From contig NZ_JAEMNX010000002.1 in the NCBI RefSeq assembly GCF_016463975.1, forward strand, positions 1-64,000: 64,000 bases of DNA, in the 5' to 3' direction. Every line of letters starts with the position of its first letter. The first letter of the stretch is position 1. Positions 44,101 to 53,348 of the stretch are shown in pieces. The DNA is from Marinomonas transparens. GTDB lineage: Bacteria; Pseudomonadota; Gammaproteobacteria; Pseudomonadales; Marinomonadaceae. A program made the translations under genes and the position numbers. The notes beneath the pieces are model-generated. The model saw nothing but the letters and a program-made list of their open reading frames with translations. It searched no databases and was not told the origin of the DNA.

Positions 44101-45807
44101 TTAACCTAGGAAGGCAGTAACAGGTACTTCGCTTTCTTCTAAAGGACGAGTATAAACATCCACTAAGGTAGGACCATCTGTTGCAAACGCTTCTTTTAAT
44201 GTGTCTGCTAGTAGATTTGGGTCTTTGACACTCCATGACTTTAAACCATAAGCACTGGCAATTTTTGCATGATCGGCAGTTGAGAATTTCGTTGAAAAGT
44301 AACGTTTTCCAAATGATCTATCTTGACCAGCTCTAATCCAACCAAAGCTAGAGTTGTTCAGAACAATAAGCGTTACCGGAAGGTTATAGCGAACAATTGT
44401 TTCTAATTCTCCTGATGAAAAACCAAAACTACCGTCGCCCATGATCCCAACAACTTTTCTGCCAGTATTAGCAAAATGAGCCCCAACAACACCAGGCAGT
44501 GCAAACCCTAACCCACCATGGAAACGGTGAAAAAGGAATGAACGTCCAGATTGCTGAGGTTCAAAAAATGCACAAAGAAAAGGAGTTGGCGTACCAGGGT
44601 CTGATACAACAATGGCGTCATCAGGAAGTGACTTTTGCATTTCAGTGACAAGCCTTTCCCCATAAATGGGCATATCGTTAGATTGAGAATAACGATCAAA
44701 CCTTTCCTTCTTCTGAATCTTAGAAAGTCTAACAGCTTCGACACCCCATTCTTGTGAGAAAGTCTCCGTTCCAACTGTATTTAATGTTGATAACAGTGCT
44801 GCAATCGTTGCTTTTGCATCACCTACTAAGGAAACATCCGTTAGATAATTAGCCCCAATCGATTTAGGGTCAATATCAATATGCAGGATTTTCTTTTCAC
44901 CATTATATGGGTTTGTACGCTTCTCACTGGTCACTGAACCAACACGACAGCCGATATAAACAAGCGTGTCTGCTTCACGCAACACATCCCTCGCACCCGC
45001 TGTTGAGCCATTTGTACCAATAGTCCCCATAGCCAAAGGATGAGTTTCAGTAACAGTACCTTTTGCCGAAATAGTCGTGCCTAGTGGGGAGCCTAGTGTT
45101 TCACATAGCTGAATAAGTTCTTGCACGGCACCGGAGTGCAAAACACCACCACCGCAGACAATAGCAATTTTTTTAGCACCTTTTAATAACGTAACTGCTG
45201 CATGTAGATCTTCTGAGGAAGGTAGCGTGCGACGACAAGGAAAGGTATTAAAAGATGGATCAGCCCATACTTCATCAGCATCTAATTCGCCCTTTAAAAC
45301 ATCATAAGGAAGACCTATATGTGCCGCTCCAGGTGTACCTGATGTCATTGCATTAAAAGCAGCACGTACCGCCGTTGGAACCGCTTCCGGAATTTCAGCA
45401 ACACGAGTGTATTTTGTGAACGTTTTAAATAGAGCTTCTTGATCACACTCTGTTAATACAAAACGATCTCGGCCAGCAACAGGAATATCAGAAGTAATAG
45501 CTAATACAGGGATTGTTGTACCGTTTGCTTCTGCAATGCCTGGCACCATGTAAGTTGCTCCAGCTCCACTTGGACCTTCAACCACACCCACTCGGTTTGT
45601 TAGTCGTGCATAAACATCAGCCATATATGCAGCGCAGCGTTCATCACGCGCTAATATGTGTGTTATATCGTGGTCAAGCTTGGTTAGACTGTCATAAAAA
45701 GGCAAGCTAGTATCACCACACACTCCAAAAATGTGTTTAACTCCCATTTTGTCTAGCATCATAACCAATGCGTCGGCAGCCGTAATTTTCTTTAGTTGTT
45801 CTGGCAT
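44101..45807 (-). CDS. ThDP-dependent enzyme, acetolactate synthase-like
   Basis: 568-aa ThDP enzyme of the acetohydroxyacid-synthase/2-oxoacid decarboxylase superfamily. The activating Glu56 lies in ARDERCAAYM. The ThDP/Mg motif GDGSFGFSSGELETIVRYN is near residue 450, with LNNSSFGWI after it. It is not a biosynthetic IlvB, having no regulatory subunit nearby. It is divergent from an Lrp gene and upstream of amaB. A 2-oxoacid decarboxylase or carboligase acting on a 2-oxoadipate-related compound is possible; the sequence alone does not decide. Confidence 0.85.
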   Translation of the reverse strand: MPEQLKKITAADALVMMLDKMGVKHIFGVCGDTSLPFYDSLTKLDHDITHILARDERCAAYMADVYARLTNRVGVVEGPSGAGATYMVPGIAEANGTTIPVLAITSDIPVAGRDRFVLTECDQEALFKTFTKYTRVAEIPEAVPTAVRAAFNAMTSGTPGAAHIGLPYDVLKGELDADEVWADPSFNTFPCRRTLPSSEDLHAAVTLLKGAKKIAIVCGGGVLHSGAVQELIQLCETLGSPLGTTISAKGTVTETHPLAMGTIGTNGSTAGARDVLREADTLVYIGCRVGSVTSEKRTNPYNGEKKILHIDIDPKSIGANYLTDVSLVGDAKATIAALLSTLNTVGTETFSQEWGVEAVRLSKIQKKERFDRYSQSNDMPIYGERLVTEMQKSLPDDAIVVSDPGTPTPFLCAFFEPQQSGRSFLFHRFHGGLGFALPGVVGAHFANTGRKVVGIMGDGSFGFSSGELETIVRYNLPVTLIVLNNSSFGWIRAGQDRSFGKRYFSTKFSTADHAKIASAYGLKSWSVKDPNLLADTLKEAFATDGPTLVDVYTRPLEESEVPVTAFLG

Positions 45808-46023
45808 TGTATCCCTCTCGTATTAATAGTTGACATAAAAAGTAAAAAAGATGAGTGTAAAGAAAGAGTTAGGCCCTCCCGAGGCATAAACAACCTTCCA
45901 ACTCCACTTCAAGCTGGCATGTTTGTTGATAGCTCTTATTTCAGTTTCCTATTCAATACAGTCGAATAGAAGTAGACAAAATGCCGGATTTATTTATTTA
46001 TCCGTCATAACGAGGGCAGAAGC

Positions 46024-46521
46024 ATGACAAAATGGTTTAAAAACGAGTTGGACCGAAAGCTAGTAGCACTTTTACAAGTCAATGCAAGGGACTCCACAAG
46101 TAACCTTGCGAAAAAGTTAGGCGTTGCCAGATCAACCGTTCATGAACGTATTCAGCGGCTTGAGCAAACAGGGGTAATAACGGGGTATTCAGCGGTTCTT
46201 AGTAAAAACCCAACTGAAGGTAATGTTCAAGCTATGGTGATGCTGGCCGTGGAACAGAAGCGTGGTAAGCAAGTTGTTGCGCGCTTAAATAGCTTCCCCG
46301 CGGTAAAGGTATGTCTGGCTATAAACGGAAGTTATGATTACTTTCTTAGCGTTGAACAACCAACACTAGAAGAGCTCGATGAGCTTTTAGACAGTATTGG
46401 CGATATTCCCGGTGTTGAGCGCTCAACCTCTTCAATTGTTTTATCCCGAAAATTTGATCGCCGTTATAAAGAAGTACTGGAAATGGTCAAAACACAAATG
46501 AATGAAATAGGAGACCCTTGA
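46024..46521 (+). CDS. Lrp/AsnC family transcriptional regulator
   Basis: 165-aa regulator. HTH at residues 10-50 (LDRKLVALLQVNARDSTSNL, then KLGVARSTVHERIQRLEQTG), followed by the RAM ligand domain (GNVQAMVMLAVEQK, KVCLAINGSYDYFLSVE). Lrp types usually sense amino acids. It is divergent from the ThDP-enzyme/amaB pair and upstream of a TRAP operon, so it is the likely local regulator of the island, responding to lysine or a related amino acid. Motif TATCCGTCAT occurs upstream of it and again upstream of dctP (46643). Confidence 0.9.
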   Translation: MTKWFKNELDRKLVALLQVNARDSTSNLAKKLGVARSTVHERIQRLEQTGVITGYSAVLSKNPTEGNVQAMVMLAVEQKRGKQVVARLNSFPAVKVCLAINGSYDYFLSVEQPTLEELDELLDSIGDIPGVERSTSSIVLSRKFDRRYKEVLEMVKTQMNEIGDP

Positions 46522-46763
46522 TTTGCTTCGTCTTGGGGCGCGATGCTTTTTTGGGTGCACCCTACGATAATATTGAATTTAGCAAGTTTTTATAGCAAAA
46601 CGTCAAAGGACATCTGATCGACATCTACCAAAATGGAGTTTCTATCCGTCATTGTGATAGGTATAAACAGATATTCCGTTAAACTTAGTGATGCATAAGT
46701 TCACAACATGCTTATATATTAAAACTGGTAAATTAAAAAAAACCACAAGAGGAAATAAAAAAA

Positions 46764-47750
46764 ATGAAAAAATCAATGTTAAAAAATAGTGCGAAGACAC
46801 TAGCTGGTGGACTGAGTATTTGTCTTTCAAGTATGTCTTTTGCCGCTGAAACGTGGGATATGCCATTGGCCTATTCTGCTTCAAACTATCATTCTGTGAT
46901 TGCTAAAGAGTTTGCCGAAGAGATTTCTGGTAAGCAAAGCGAAATAAAACTGGTTACTCATCCTTCAGGTTCGTTATTCAAAGGCAGCGAAATATACAGT
47001 TCAGTGCGTCGCGGCTTAGCACCGATTGGAGAACGTTTAATATCAGCATTGAGTAATGAAGATCCTATTTACACTGTTGATGCCGTTCCTTTCTTAGCAT
47101 CGACTTTTGAGTCTTCTTGGAACCTTTACCAAGCATCAAAGCCAGCTTTAGAAAAAACACTAGCAAAACATGGGCTTAAATTGCTTTATTCTGTGCCTTG
47201 GCCACCACAAGGCCTTTATGCGAACAAGCCGATAAACTCTATTGCAGACATGAAAGGTCTAAAGTTCAGAGCCTATAACCCTGCAACATCAACGATTGCA
47301 GAAATAATGGGGGCGATTCCAACAAAAATTGAAGCGGCTGAAGTGGCTCAAGCTTTTGCTACAGGCGTGGCTGAAAGCATGATTTCTTCAGGCTCTACAG
47401 GCTACGACCAAAAACTCTGGGAAAGCGTAGACTATTGGTACGATGTAATGGCTTGGTTGCCAAAAAACATGGTATTTGTAAATATGCGTGCATGGAATGG
47501 TTTATCTGAAGAAACACAAAAAATCGTTTTATCAGCGTCCGCTACAGCTGAGAAGAAAGGCTGGGCAAAATCTGAAGAGTTAGCAAATTGGTATAAGCTA
47601 GAGCTAGAAAAACATGGTATGCATGTTCAGTATGCTGGTGAAACTCTGACAAATGAGCTACAGAACATCGGCATTAAAATGACGATGGATTGGTTGGAAG
47701 AATCTGGGGCTGAAGGTCAAAAAATCATTGATGATTTCAAAGCCATGTAA
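46764..47750 (+). CDS. TRAP transporter substrate-binding protein (second system)
   Basis: 328-aa periplasmic receptor. Signal peptide MKKSMLKNSAKTLAGGLSIC with cleavage near SFA/AET. Carboxylate-binding Arg is in LKFRAYNPAT. It resembles DctP7-type receptors (W-rich: LYSVPWPPQGLY). RBS AGAGGAAATAAAA. An intercistronic hairpin and 241 bp separate it from dctQ, which would favour receptor excess. Substrate unknown; placement in the island suggests an amino or oxo acid. Confidence 0.9.
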   Translation: MKKSMLKNSAKTLAGGLSICLSSMSFAAETWDMPLAYSASNYHSVIAKEFAEEISGKQSEIKLVTHPSGSLFKGSEIYSSVRRGLAPIGERLISALSNEDPIYTVDAVPFLASTFESSWNLYQASKPALEKTLAKHGLKLLYSVPWPPQGLYANKPINSIADMKGLKFRAYNPATSTIAEIMGAIPTKIEAAEVAQAFATGVAESMISSGSTGYDQKLWESVDYWYDVMAWLPKNMVFVNMRAWNGLSEETQKIVLSASATAEKKGWAKSEELANWYKLELEKHGMHVQYAGETLTNELQNIGIKMTMDWLEESGAEGQKIIDDFKAM

Positions 47751-47762
47751 TTTCGCTAAGGG

Positions 47763-47783
47763 AGAGGGTTAAACAAACCCTCT
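47763..47783 (+). terminator. intercistronic hairpin after dctP
   Basis: Stem AGAGGGTT/AACCCTCT with a five-base loop, 12 bp after the dctP stop. Weak T content follows, so it probably stabilises or partly ends the receptor mRNA, with some read-through to dctQ-dctM. Confidence 0.55.
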
Positions 47784-47991
47784 TGCCTAGCATGTGGATA
47801 AAAGCCTGTTATTCGAGGCGAGTAACGAATGTAAAATAACTGATCTATTTTACTAAGTTCTCAACAAAGGGTTCAGGCTTTTAGGCCATATCTTACGAGG
47901 CTTAAGTAGACTTATTGTCACCTTCCCTAACTAAGAAGAGTACTTTGCGCCATTTAACCCTTCTTATTCAAATAATAATGTGGATTTCTTT

Positions 47992-48519
47992 ATGTTTACA
48001 CCAAACCTATCATCAAGCCTAGATAGGCTATATAGAATAGCAGGAGGATTGGCTGCCGCCTGCTTAATTGCCATGACTCTCTGCGTAATAACCAGCATTG
48101 TCAGTAGATTACTAAGCCTTTATATTCCAGGGTTGACTGAAGTAGCAGGTTATTTAATGGCGGCAGCTAATTGTCTGGCTCTTGCCTATACCTTCCGCAA
48201 TAAAGCACATATTCAAGTCACTTTATTTGTTGATAAGCTTCCTATTTCTGGTCAACGAGCTATGTGCCTATTTGCACTAGCAGTGACAGCGATGGTCGCC
48301 ATTTACTTAGCATATTACATGGCTAGGCTAACTTATTTCTCTTGGGAATATCATGAAGTAAGCGATGGTTCTATTGCTATGCCTTTATGGATTCCCCAAA
48401 TTGTTGTTGCTCTTGGAACCATTATTTTAGCCATCAGCTTGATACATTCTTTCGTCGAATATTCTGTCATGTTGCTAAAAGGTACTACCGAAGAGTCAGA
48501 ACTAGTAGGTATAAAATGA
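47992..48519 (+). CDS. TRAP transporter small permease (second DctQ)
   Basis: 175-aa inner-membrane protein with four membrane segments and the family pattern LTEVAGYLMAAANCLALAYTF. The ATG at 47992 is used; an in-frame GTG at 47980 is possible. Its stop overlaps the dctM ATG by 3 bases (ATGA), so the two permeases are coupled. Confidence 0.87.
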   Translation: MFTPNLSSSLDRLYRIAGGLAAACLIAMTLCVITSIVSRLLSLYIPGLTEVAGYLMAAANCLALAYTFRNKAHIQVTLFVDKLPISGQRAMCLFALAVTAMVAIYLAYYMARLTYFSWEYHEVSDGSIAMPLWIPQIVVALGTIILAISLIHSFVEYSVMLLKGTTEESELVGIK

Positions 48520-49811
48520 ACGAAATTATTCTCATTGTTGTATTTATAAGCGTACTTTTTATGTTGCTCGGCTCTGGTGTCTGGGTTGGGGCCAGTCTAA
48601 TTGGTTGTGCAATTGTCGGTATGGAGTTATTCACAAATAGGCCGACAGGAGACTCAATGGCAATTACCATTTGGGGTTCTATTTCATCATGGACACTGAC
48701 TTCGCTGCCATTATTCATCTGGATGGGTGAGATTCTCTTTAGAACAAAATTATCTGAGTCGCTTTTTAAAGGATTAACCCCTTGGATGTACAAGCTACCT
48801 GGTGGTTTGCTGCATGTTAATATTACAGGCTCTGCTATTTTTGCGGCTATTTCAGGCTCATCTGCTGCAACAGTCGCAACCGTTGGTAAAATGTCGGTAC
48901 CTGAATTACAAAAAAGAAACTATTCAGAAAAAATGATTGTTGGCACTTTAGCTGGCGCAGGAACATTAGGTTTACTTATTCCACCTTCTATTTCTTTGAT
49001 TATTTATGCTGTTACCGTTAATGAATCAATTGCAAAGCTTTTTGTGGCTGGGATTCTTCCAGGCCTAATGCTGGCGGGCCTTTTTATGGCCTTTATTGCA
49101 ATCAATTCAATATATAACAAGAGTGGCGATACAAAAGATTTGTCATTTAGCTTCAAAGATAAAGTATCAGCTCTTGTCAGTTTAATGCCGATTATGACAC
49201 TTATCTTTTGTGTTATCGGGTCGATTTATTCTGGTATCGCTACAGCAACTGAAGCGGCTGTTCTTGGTGTTGTCGGTTCTTTATTGATTGCACTTTCTCA
49301 AAAGAGCTTAAATTGGAAGAATTTCAAAGAGTCTTTGATGGGGGCTGTAAAAACATCAAGTATGATTGCCTTTATCTTGATGGGATCTCATTTCTTATCA
49401 TTAGCAATGGGGTTCACAGGTTTACCTCGCCAACTCGCAGAAGGAATTGGTGCGCTTGAGTTATCTCCTCTTACACTAATCATATTCCTGACGTTATTTT
49501 ATATAGTTCTCGGCTGTTTCTTGGATGGTCTGTCTTCTATTGTTTTAACCATGGCTGTAATCGAACCTTTAGTCCGTCAGGCTGGTTTTGACATGATTTG
49601 GTTTGGTATTTATTTGATGGTCGTTGTTGAAATGGCACAAATTACACCGCCTGTTGGTTTCAATCTATTTGTACTGCAATCAATGACAGGGCATCACATG
49701 GGCTTTATCGCAAAAGCAGCATTTCCTATGTTCCTGATTATGATTTTAGCTGTATTTATATTGGTTTGGTTCCCAGATATTGCGACCTTTTTACCTAATG
49801 CTATGAAGTAA
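48516..49811 (+). CDS. TRAP transporter large permease (second DctM)
   Basis: 431-aa protein with about twelve membrane segments. Signatures FAAISGSSAATVATVGKMS, LLIPPSISLIIYAV and ITPPVGFNLFVLQSM are typical of DctM. The start at 48516 is fixed by the ATGA overlap with dctQ and by a family-like N-terminus (MNEIILIVVF). Completes the P-Q-M order of this TRAP operon. Confidence 0.91.
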   Translation: MNEIILIVVFISVLFMLLGSGVWVGASLIGCAIVGMELFTNRPTGDSMAITIWGSISSWTLTSLPLFIWMGEILFRTKLSESLFKGLTPWMYKLPGGLLHVNITGSAIFAAISGSSAATVATVGKMSVPELQKRNYSEKMIVGTLAGAGTLGLLIPPSISLIIYAVTVNESIAKLFVAGILPGLMLAGLFMAFIAINSIYNKSGDTKDLSFSFKDKVSALVSLMPIMTLIFCVIGSIYSGIATATEAAVLGVVGSLLIALSQKSLNWKNFKESLMGAVKTSSMIAFILMGSHFLSLAMGFTGLPRQLAEGIGALELSPLTLIIFLTLFYIVLGCFLDGLSSIVLTMAVIEPLVRQAGFDMIWFGIYLMVVVEMAQITPPVGFNLFVLQSMTGHHMGFIAKAAFPMFLIMILAVFILVWFPDIATFLPNAMK

Positions 49812-49815
49812 GAAA

Positions 49816-49838
49816 TATAGGGGGGAAATCCCCCCTAT
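49816..49838. terminator. bidirectional terminator after dctM
   Basis: Stem ATAGGGGGG/CCCCCCTAT around AAAT, followed by TTTT on the plus strand and matching A-rich sequence on the other. Lies between convergent dctM and the racemase-like gene. Confidence 0.85.
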
Positions 49839-49854
49839 TTTCAAATAAACAGGA

Positions 49855-50550
49855 TTAAATACGTTTCGTTTCTTTAAACCAGTTTATTGCTTGAATAATG
49901 TCAAACACAGGAATTTTTGTTATTTCTTTTATTTCTTCTATATAAGGCGATAAGTTTGTGCACTCTAAGATAATAATTTTAATGTTAGGTTCTTTTTTAA
50001 GTAACAATAAAATGGAAGAAATAACTTCTTCTTTTGATTTTTCATAATCTAAAGTAAGTAAATCATTTTTTATGGTATTGAATAGCTCTCCATTTTTAGG
50101 GATATCTCCAATAACAATGTCATCCCCATAATGACCACAAAAATGCTTTTCGTTCAATTTTTGAGAATCAAAAGTGAGGACACCTATTTTATCTGAACTA
50201 GCATTTAGGAAAGTTCTAGTAAAAGGAAGTGTTAATAATGAGCTTGTTAATATAGGAATGTGCGTAAAAGATTTAAGTTCATCCTGCATTTCGCCTAAAA
50301 AACCGCAGGTAGTAACAATGAGATCAACCGATTCGGTTTCTAAGGATTTTATTTTTTCAAATATATCTTTCTTAACCTCAGGACTGACGCCTTCAGAAGT
50401 CACTATTTTACTAACTTCTGCTGAAGACACACGTTCATAGATAACAGGAAAATTAAAGGATTTAGGGTTTCCGATATCACCCATAATCCGTGGAAAATGG
50501 GTATTTAACATAATGACGCCAAGAGTAAATGTTGATTTTTTTTCTTTCAT
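49855..50550 (-). CDS. aspartate/glutamate racemase family protein
   Basis: 231-aa protein of the Asp/Glu/hydantoin racemase fold. The two active-site cysteines expected for cofactor-independent racemases are present, Cys82 (TTCGFL) and Cys197 (ECTNLSPY), on the two halves of the protein. It is divergent from a DadA-like oxidase in the same island. An amino-acid racemase supplying the D- (or L-) form for that oxidase would make sense; the exact amino acid is unknown. Very AT-rich, unlike flanking chromosome. Confidence 0.82.
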   Translation of the reverse strand: MKEKKSTFTLGVIMLNTHFPRIMGDIGNPKSFNFPVIYERVSSAEVSKIVTSEGVSPEVKKDIFEKIKSLETESVDLIVTTCGFLGEMQDELKSFTHIPILTSSLLTLPFTRTFLNASSDKIGVLTFDSQKLNEKHFCGHYGDDIVIGDIPKNGELFNTIKNDLLTLDYEKSKEEVISSILLLLKKEPNIKIIILECTNLSPYIEEIKEITKIPVFDIIQAINWFKETKRI

Positions 50551-50600
50551 TTTTATTTTCCATTAAATAGTTTCATATTAATTAAATCAAAGGTTTTTTA

Positions 50601-51836
50601 ATGAGCAATGTGTATGTAATTGGTGCAGGTATTGTTGGTGTAAGCTGTGCGCTTAATTTACTAGAAAAAGGGTTTAACGTCACGCTTATTGAAAAAGAAG
50701 ACGGCGTAAAGGAAACCTCCTTTGGAAATGCGGGGGTTATTACAAGAAGTTCAGCTTACTTGATCAATAATAAAAATTTGATTCCCAGCCTTAAAAAATA
50801 TGTTTTTAATAAACATTCAGCAGTCAGGATTAAATATTCCTATTTATTGAAAAATCTACCTTGGTCTAGCCAGTTTCTTTATCAATCTTTAGAAAAAAAA
50901 TCAGAGAAGAATATTGAAAGCCTAAATTCAATTATTGAAGTTTCTCTTGATGAGCACAAGAAATGGCTGAAGAAATCTGGAAATATGCATCGTTTACGTG
51001 AGAATGGATGGCTGAAGTTATTTCACTCTAAAAGTGGAACTCAATCTACCAATTATGAACAATCCATTTACAAGCAATATGGTATCAATTTCGAACTGTT
51101 AGATACGGAGAAAATCCGAACGTTAGAGCCAGCATTAAAACCTATCTATGGTAGTGGTATACATATTAAAGATGCAGTTTCTGTTGATCATCCAGGAGAG
51201 GTAACCCAAAACTACATTGACTTGTTTGTTGAGCTTGGTGGTAAAGTCATACGAGATGATATAACACGGTTAAGCCAGGAGGATTCAAAAGTCATCTTAC
51301 ATGGTCGATCTTTCTACAATGCGGATGAAGTGGTTATTGCGGCTGGCCCTTGGTCAAATGATTTGCTAAAAACCATATCACGTCCGCTGCCGATGTGTTT
51401 TGAACGCGGTTATCATCAACATTTTGAATACCCAAACGAAATGCAATTAACCCGTCCAATTTATGATGTGGACAGTGCGTTTGTTTTATCACCAATGACT
51501 AACGGTTATCGCCTGACCAGTGGCACTGAGCTAAATGATAAAGACGCTAAAATAAACACCATACAATTACAAAAGGCTATTCAATCAGTACAAAATAGTA
51601 TTACCTTAGGTTCTCCTATCAAAAACAGCCTCTGGAAGGGTAACCGACCGACACTACCAGATTCATTACCAGCCATTGGGCCGCATCCTGAATGTAAACA
51701 TGTTTGGTTGGCTTTTGGACATCAGCATGTTGGCTTTAGTACTGGCCCTGCAACAGGCCGCTTAATTGCTGAACTGATAGTAGGTCAAGAACCCTTTATT
51801 AATATAACTCCTTTCTTGCCTAAACGTTTCTTTTAA
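50601..51836 (+). CDS. FAD-dependent D-amino-acid dehydrogenase-like oxidoreductase
   Basis: 411-aa DAO-family flavoprotein of DadA type. FAD-binding VIGAGIVGVSCALNLLEKGF with Glu at the strand end (residues 5-30), FGNAGVITRSS, VVIAAGPWSNDLL and the C-terminal GHQHVGFSTGPATGRLIAEL. Such enzymes oxidise D-amino acids or L-pipecolate-like secondary amines and pass electrons to the respiratory chain. It is followed, 10 bp later, by a permease gene and is divergent from a racemase-type gene. D-lysine/pipecolate is possible. Confidence 0.88.
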   Translation: MSNVYVIGAGIVGVSCALNLLEKGFNVTLIEKEDGVKETSFGNAGVITRSSAYLINNKNLIPSLKKYVFNKHSAVRIKYSYLLKNLPWSSQFLYQSLEKKSEKNIESLNSIIEVSLDEHKKWLKKSGNMHRLRENGWLKLFHSKSGTQSTNYEQSIYKQYGINFELLDTEKIRTLEPALKPIYGSGIHIKDAVSVDHPGEVTQNYIDLFVELGGKVIRDDITRLSQEDSKVILHGRSFYNADEVVIAAGPWSNDLLKTISRPLPMCFERGYHQHFEYPNEMQLTRPIYDVDSAFVLSPMTNGYRLTSGTELNDKDAKINTIQLQKAIQSVQNSITLGSPIKNSLWKGNRPTLPDSLPAIGPHPECKHVWLAFGHQHVGFSTGPATGRLIAELIVGQEPFINITPFLPKRFF

Positions 51837-51846
51837 GGTTTATAGT

Positions 51847-53163
51847 ATGACTATGCACTCCTTTGTAAAGAAACACTCAGGCTTTGGTGTGATGACAGGG
51901 TGCGTATTATTCCTCTTGGCTCTGATTCCAAATTGGAATTTTTTATATAGCGTTTCAGCACTTTGTTATTGGATGGTTTTCCTTACCTCTTGGTCTCGTT
52001 TATCCAGCAGAAATAAACGCCAAATATTTTGGCTGATGATAGTGGCTCTATCCGCATTATGTGTCACTTTCTTCACTGATATGAGCTTGATTTCGTTCAG
52101 CCTGCTGGAGGGAAACATAGGGATTGTGGCCATGTTAACGGGTGTTTCTTTATTAGGGCTTTTACCCGATAGTGCGAAAAAGCTAGAGCCTGCAAAGGGC
52201 AACAGAGGAATCATACACACTTGGTCTAGTGTCCACCTGTTAGGCTCTGTCATCAATATGTCAGCCATTTTTTTGGTAGGAGATAAGTTGCAAAGGCAAA
52301 GTGGAACAATGACTATGCCACAGTACTCTGTCCTTGTTAGAGGGCTAACAAGCGCAGGATTATGGTCACCTTTTTTTGCCTCTTTAGCCGTTGCTTTATC
52401 CATTGCTCCAGACGCTAAATTTTATCATTTAGCATTACTCGGCATTCCAATGGCATTATGTTCTTGTTGCATTACTTTATGGGAGTTTAAACGTAACGAT
52501 AATTCACAAACATTTATTGGCTTTCCTATTGCGATATCTTCACTGATTTTCCCTGTCACACTTGCCTTTTTTGTGATTATTTTTCATTACTTTATATTGC
52601 TAGAAACACCAATTCTGTCCGTTGTCACCTTGCTAAGCCCGATTTTTGTGGTGGTATTGTTAAGCTTTAAAAGAGGCCTACAAAATACAACCAGACAGTT
52701 AAAAAATCATGTGCAAGTGCGCTTATCTAATATGGCAAATGAGATAGCCTTATTTTTGTCGGCAGGTTTTCTCAGTAAAACCGTCAGTTTGGCCTTAATG
52801 TCAGTATTTGGAGAAAACTGGTCTATATTCAGTGACTTTTCTTTTATTGAAGCCATTTTGTGCTTCCTTGGAATTTGTCTAATTTCACTATTAGGTTTAC
52901 ACCCAATTATAGGCATATCATTGATGAGTTCGTTGGTTCCTGCAACCAGTGTTGATAATACGTTATTAGCCTTTGTATCCCTTAGTTCTTGGGCATTAGG
53001 GACGGCAATTAGTCCTTTGTCTGGCATTAATTTATCCATTTCTGGAAAGTACGGTATCGATAATTTCTTACTAGCACGCTCAAATTGGCTTTATGGCACA
53101 CTGATGACTGGTGTGGTTATCGTTGCGATGGCTTTACTCGTTTATTTTCTTGAAAATTATTAA
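51847..53163 (+). CDS. multi-pass membrane permease of unknown substrate
   Basis: 438-aa inner-membrane protein with about eleven or twelve hydrophobic segments. Two related halves are suggested: VHLLGSVINMSAIFLVG near residue 135, and LGLHPIIGISLMSSLVP then SSWALGTAISPLSGINLSIS near 360-400. The paired small-residue turns (LGTAISPLSG) recall re-entrant loops of ion-transporter-superfamily carriers. I cannot assign a family. It is directly downstream (10 bp) of the DadA-like gene and probably co-transcribed, so an amino-acid or product carrier is likely. Confidence 0.75.
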   Translation: MTMHSFVKKHSGFGVMTGCVLFLLALIPNWNFLYSVSALCYWMVFLTSWSRLSSRNKRQIFWLMIVALSALCVTFFTDMSLISFSLLEGNIGIVAMLTGVSLLGLLPDSAKKLEPAKGNRGIIHTWSSVHLLGSVINMSAIFLVGDKLQRQSGTMTMPQYSVLVRGLTSAGLWSPFFASLAVALSIAPDAKFYHLALLGIPMALCSCCITLWEFKRNDNSQTFIGFPIAISSLIFPVTLAFFVIIFHYFILLETPILSVVTLLSPIFVVVLLSFKRGLQNTTRQLKNHVQVRLSNMANEIALFLSAGFLSKTVSLALMSVFGENWSIFSDFSFIEAILCFLGICLISLLGLHPIIGISLMSSLVPATSVDNTLLAFVSLSSWALGTAISPLSGINLSISGKYGIDNFLLARSNWLYGTLMTGVVIVAMALLVYFLENY

Positions 53164-53348
53164 CATTTTGGCTTCGCTGCATGGCAACTAAAAACATTTT
53201 CAGACGCCTCAGACAAAGCCAAGACGAGACAAAAAGCATAGTTTATAAATTATAAATACTCCGCGCATCCCTTCGCTCCACCCTTCGGGCCAGCTAAAGC
53301 TGTTTAAATCTGTTCCCACAGATTTTGAGAATTTTGAGTCTATTTTTA
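53164..53348. other. right junction sequence of the island
   Basis: 185 bp between the permease stop and the right direct repeat. Contains CCCTTCGGGCCAGCTAAAGCTG, i.e. short inverted motifs (CAGCT-AAAGCTG and CCCTTCGGG), and no gene. It does not resemble the sequence at the left junction (39944-40109). Confidence 0.5.
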
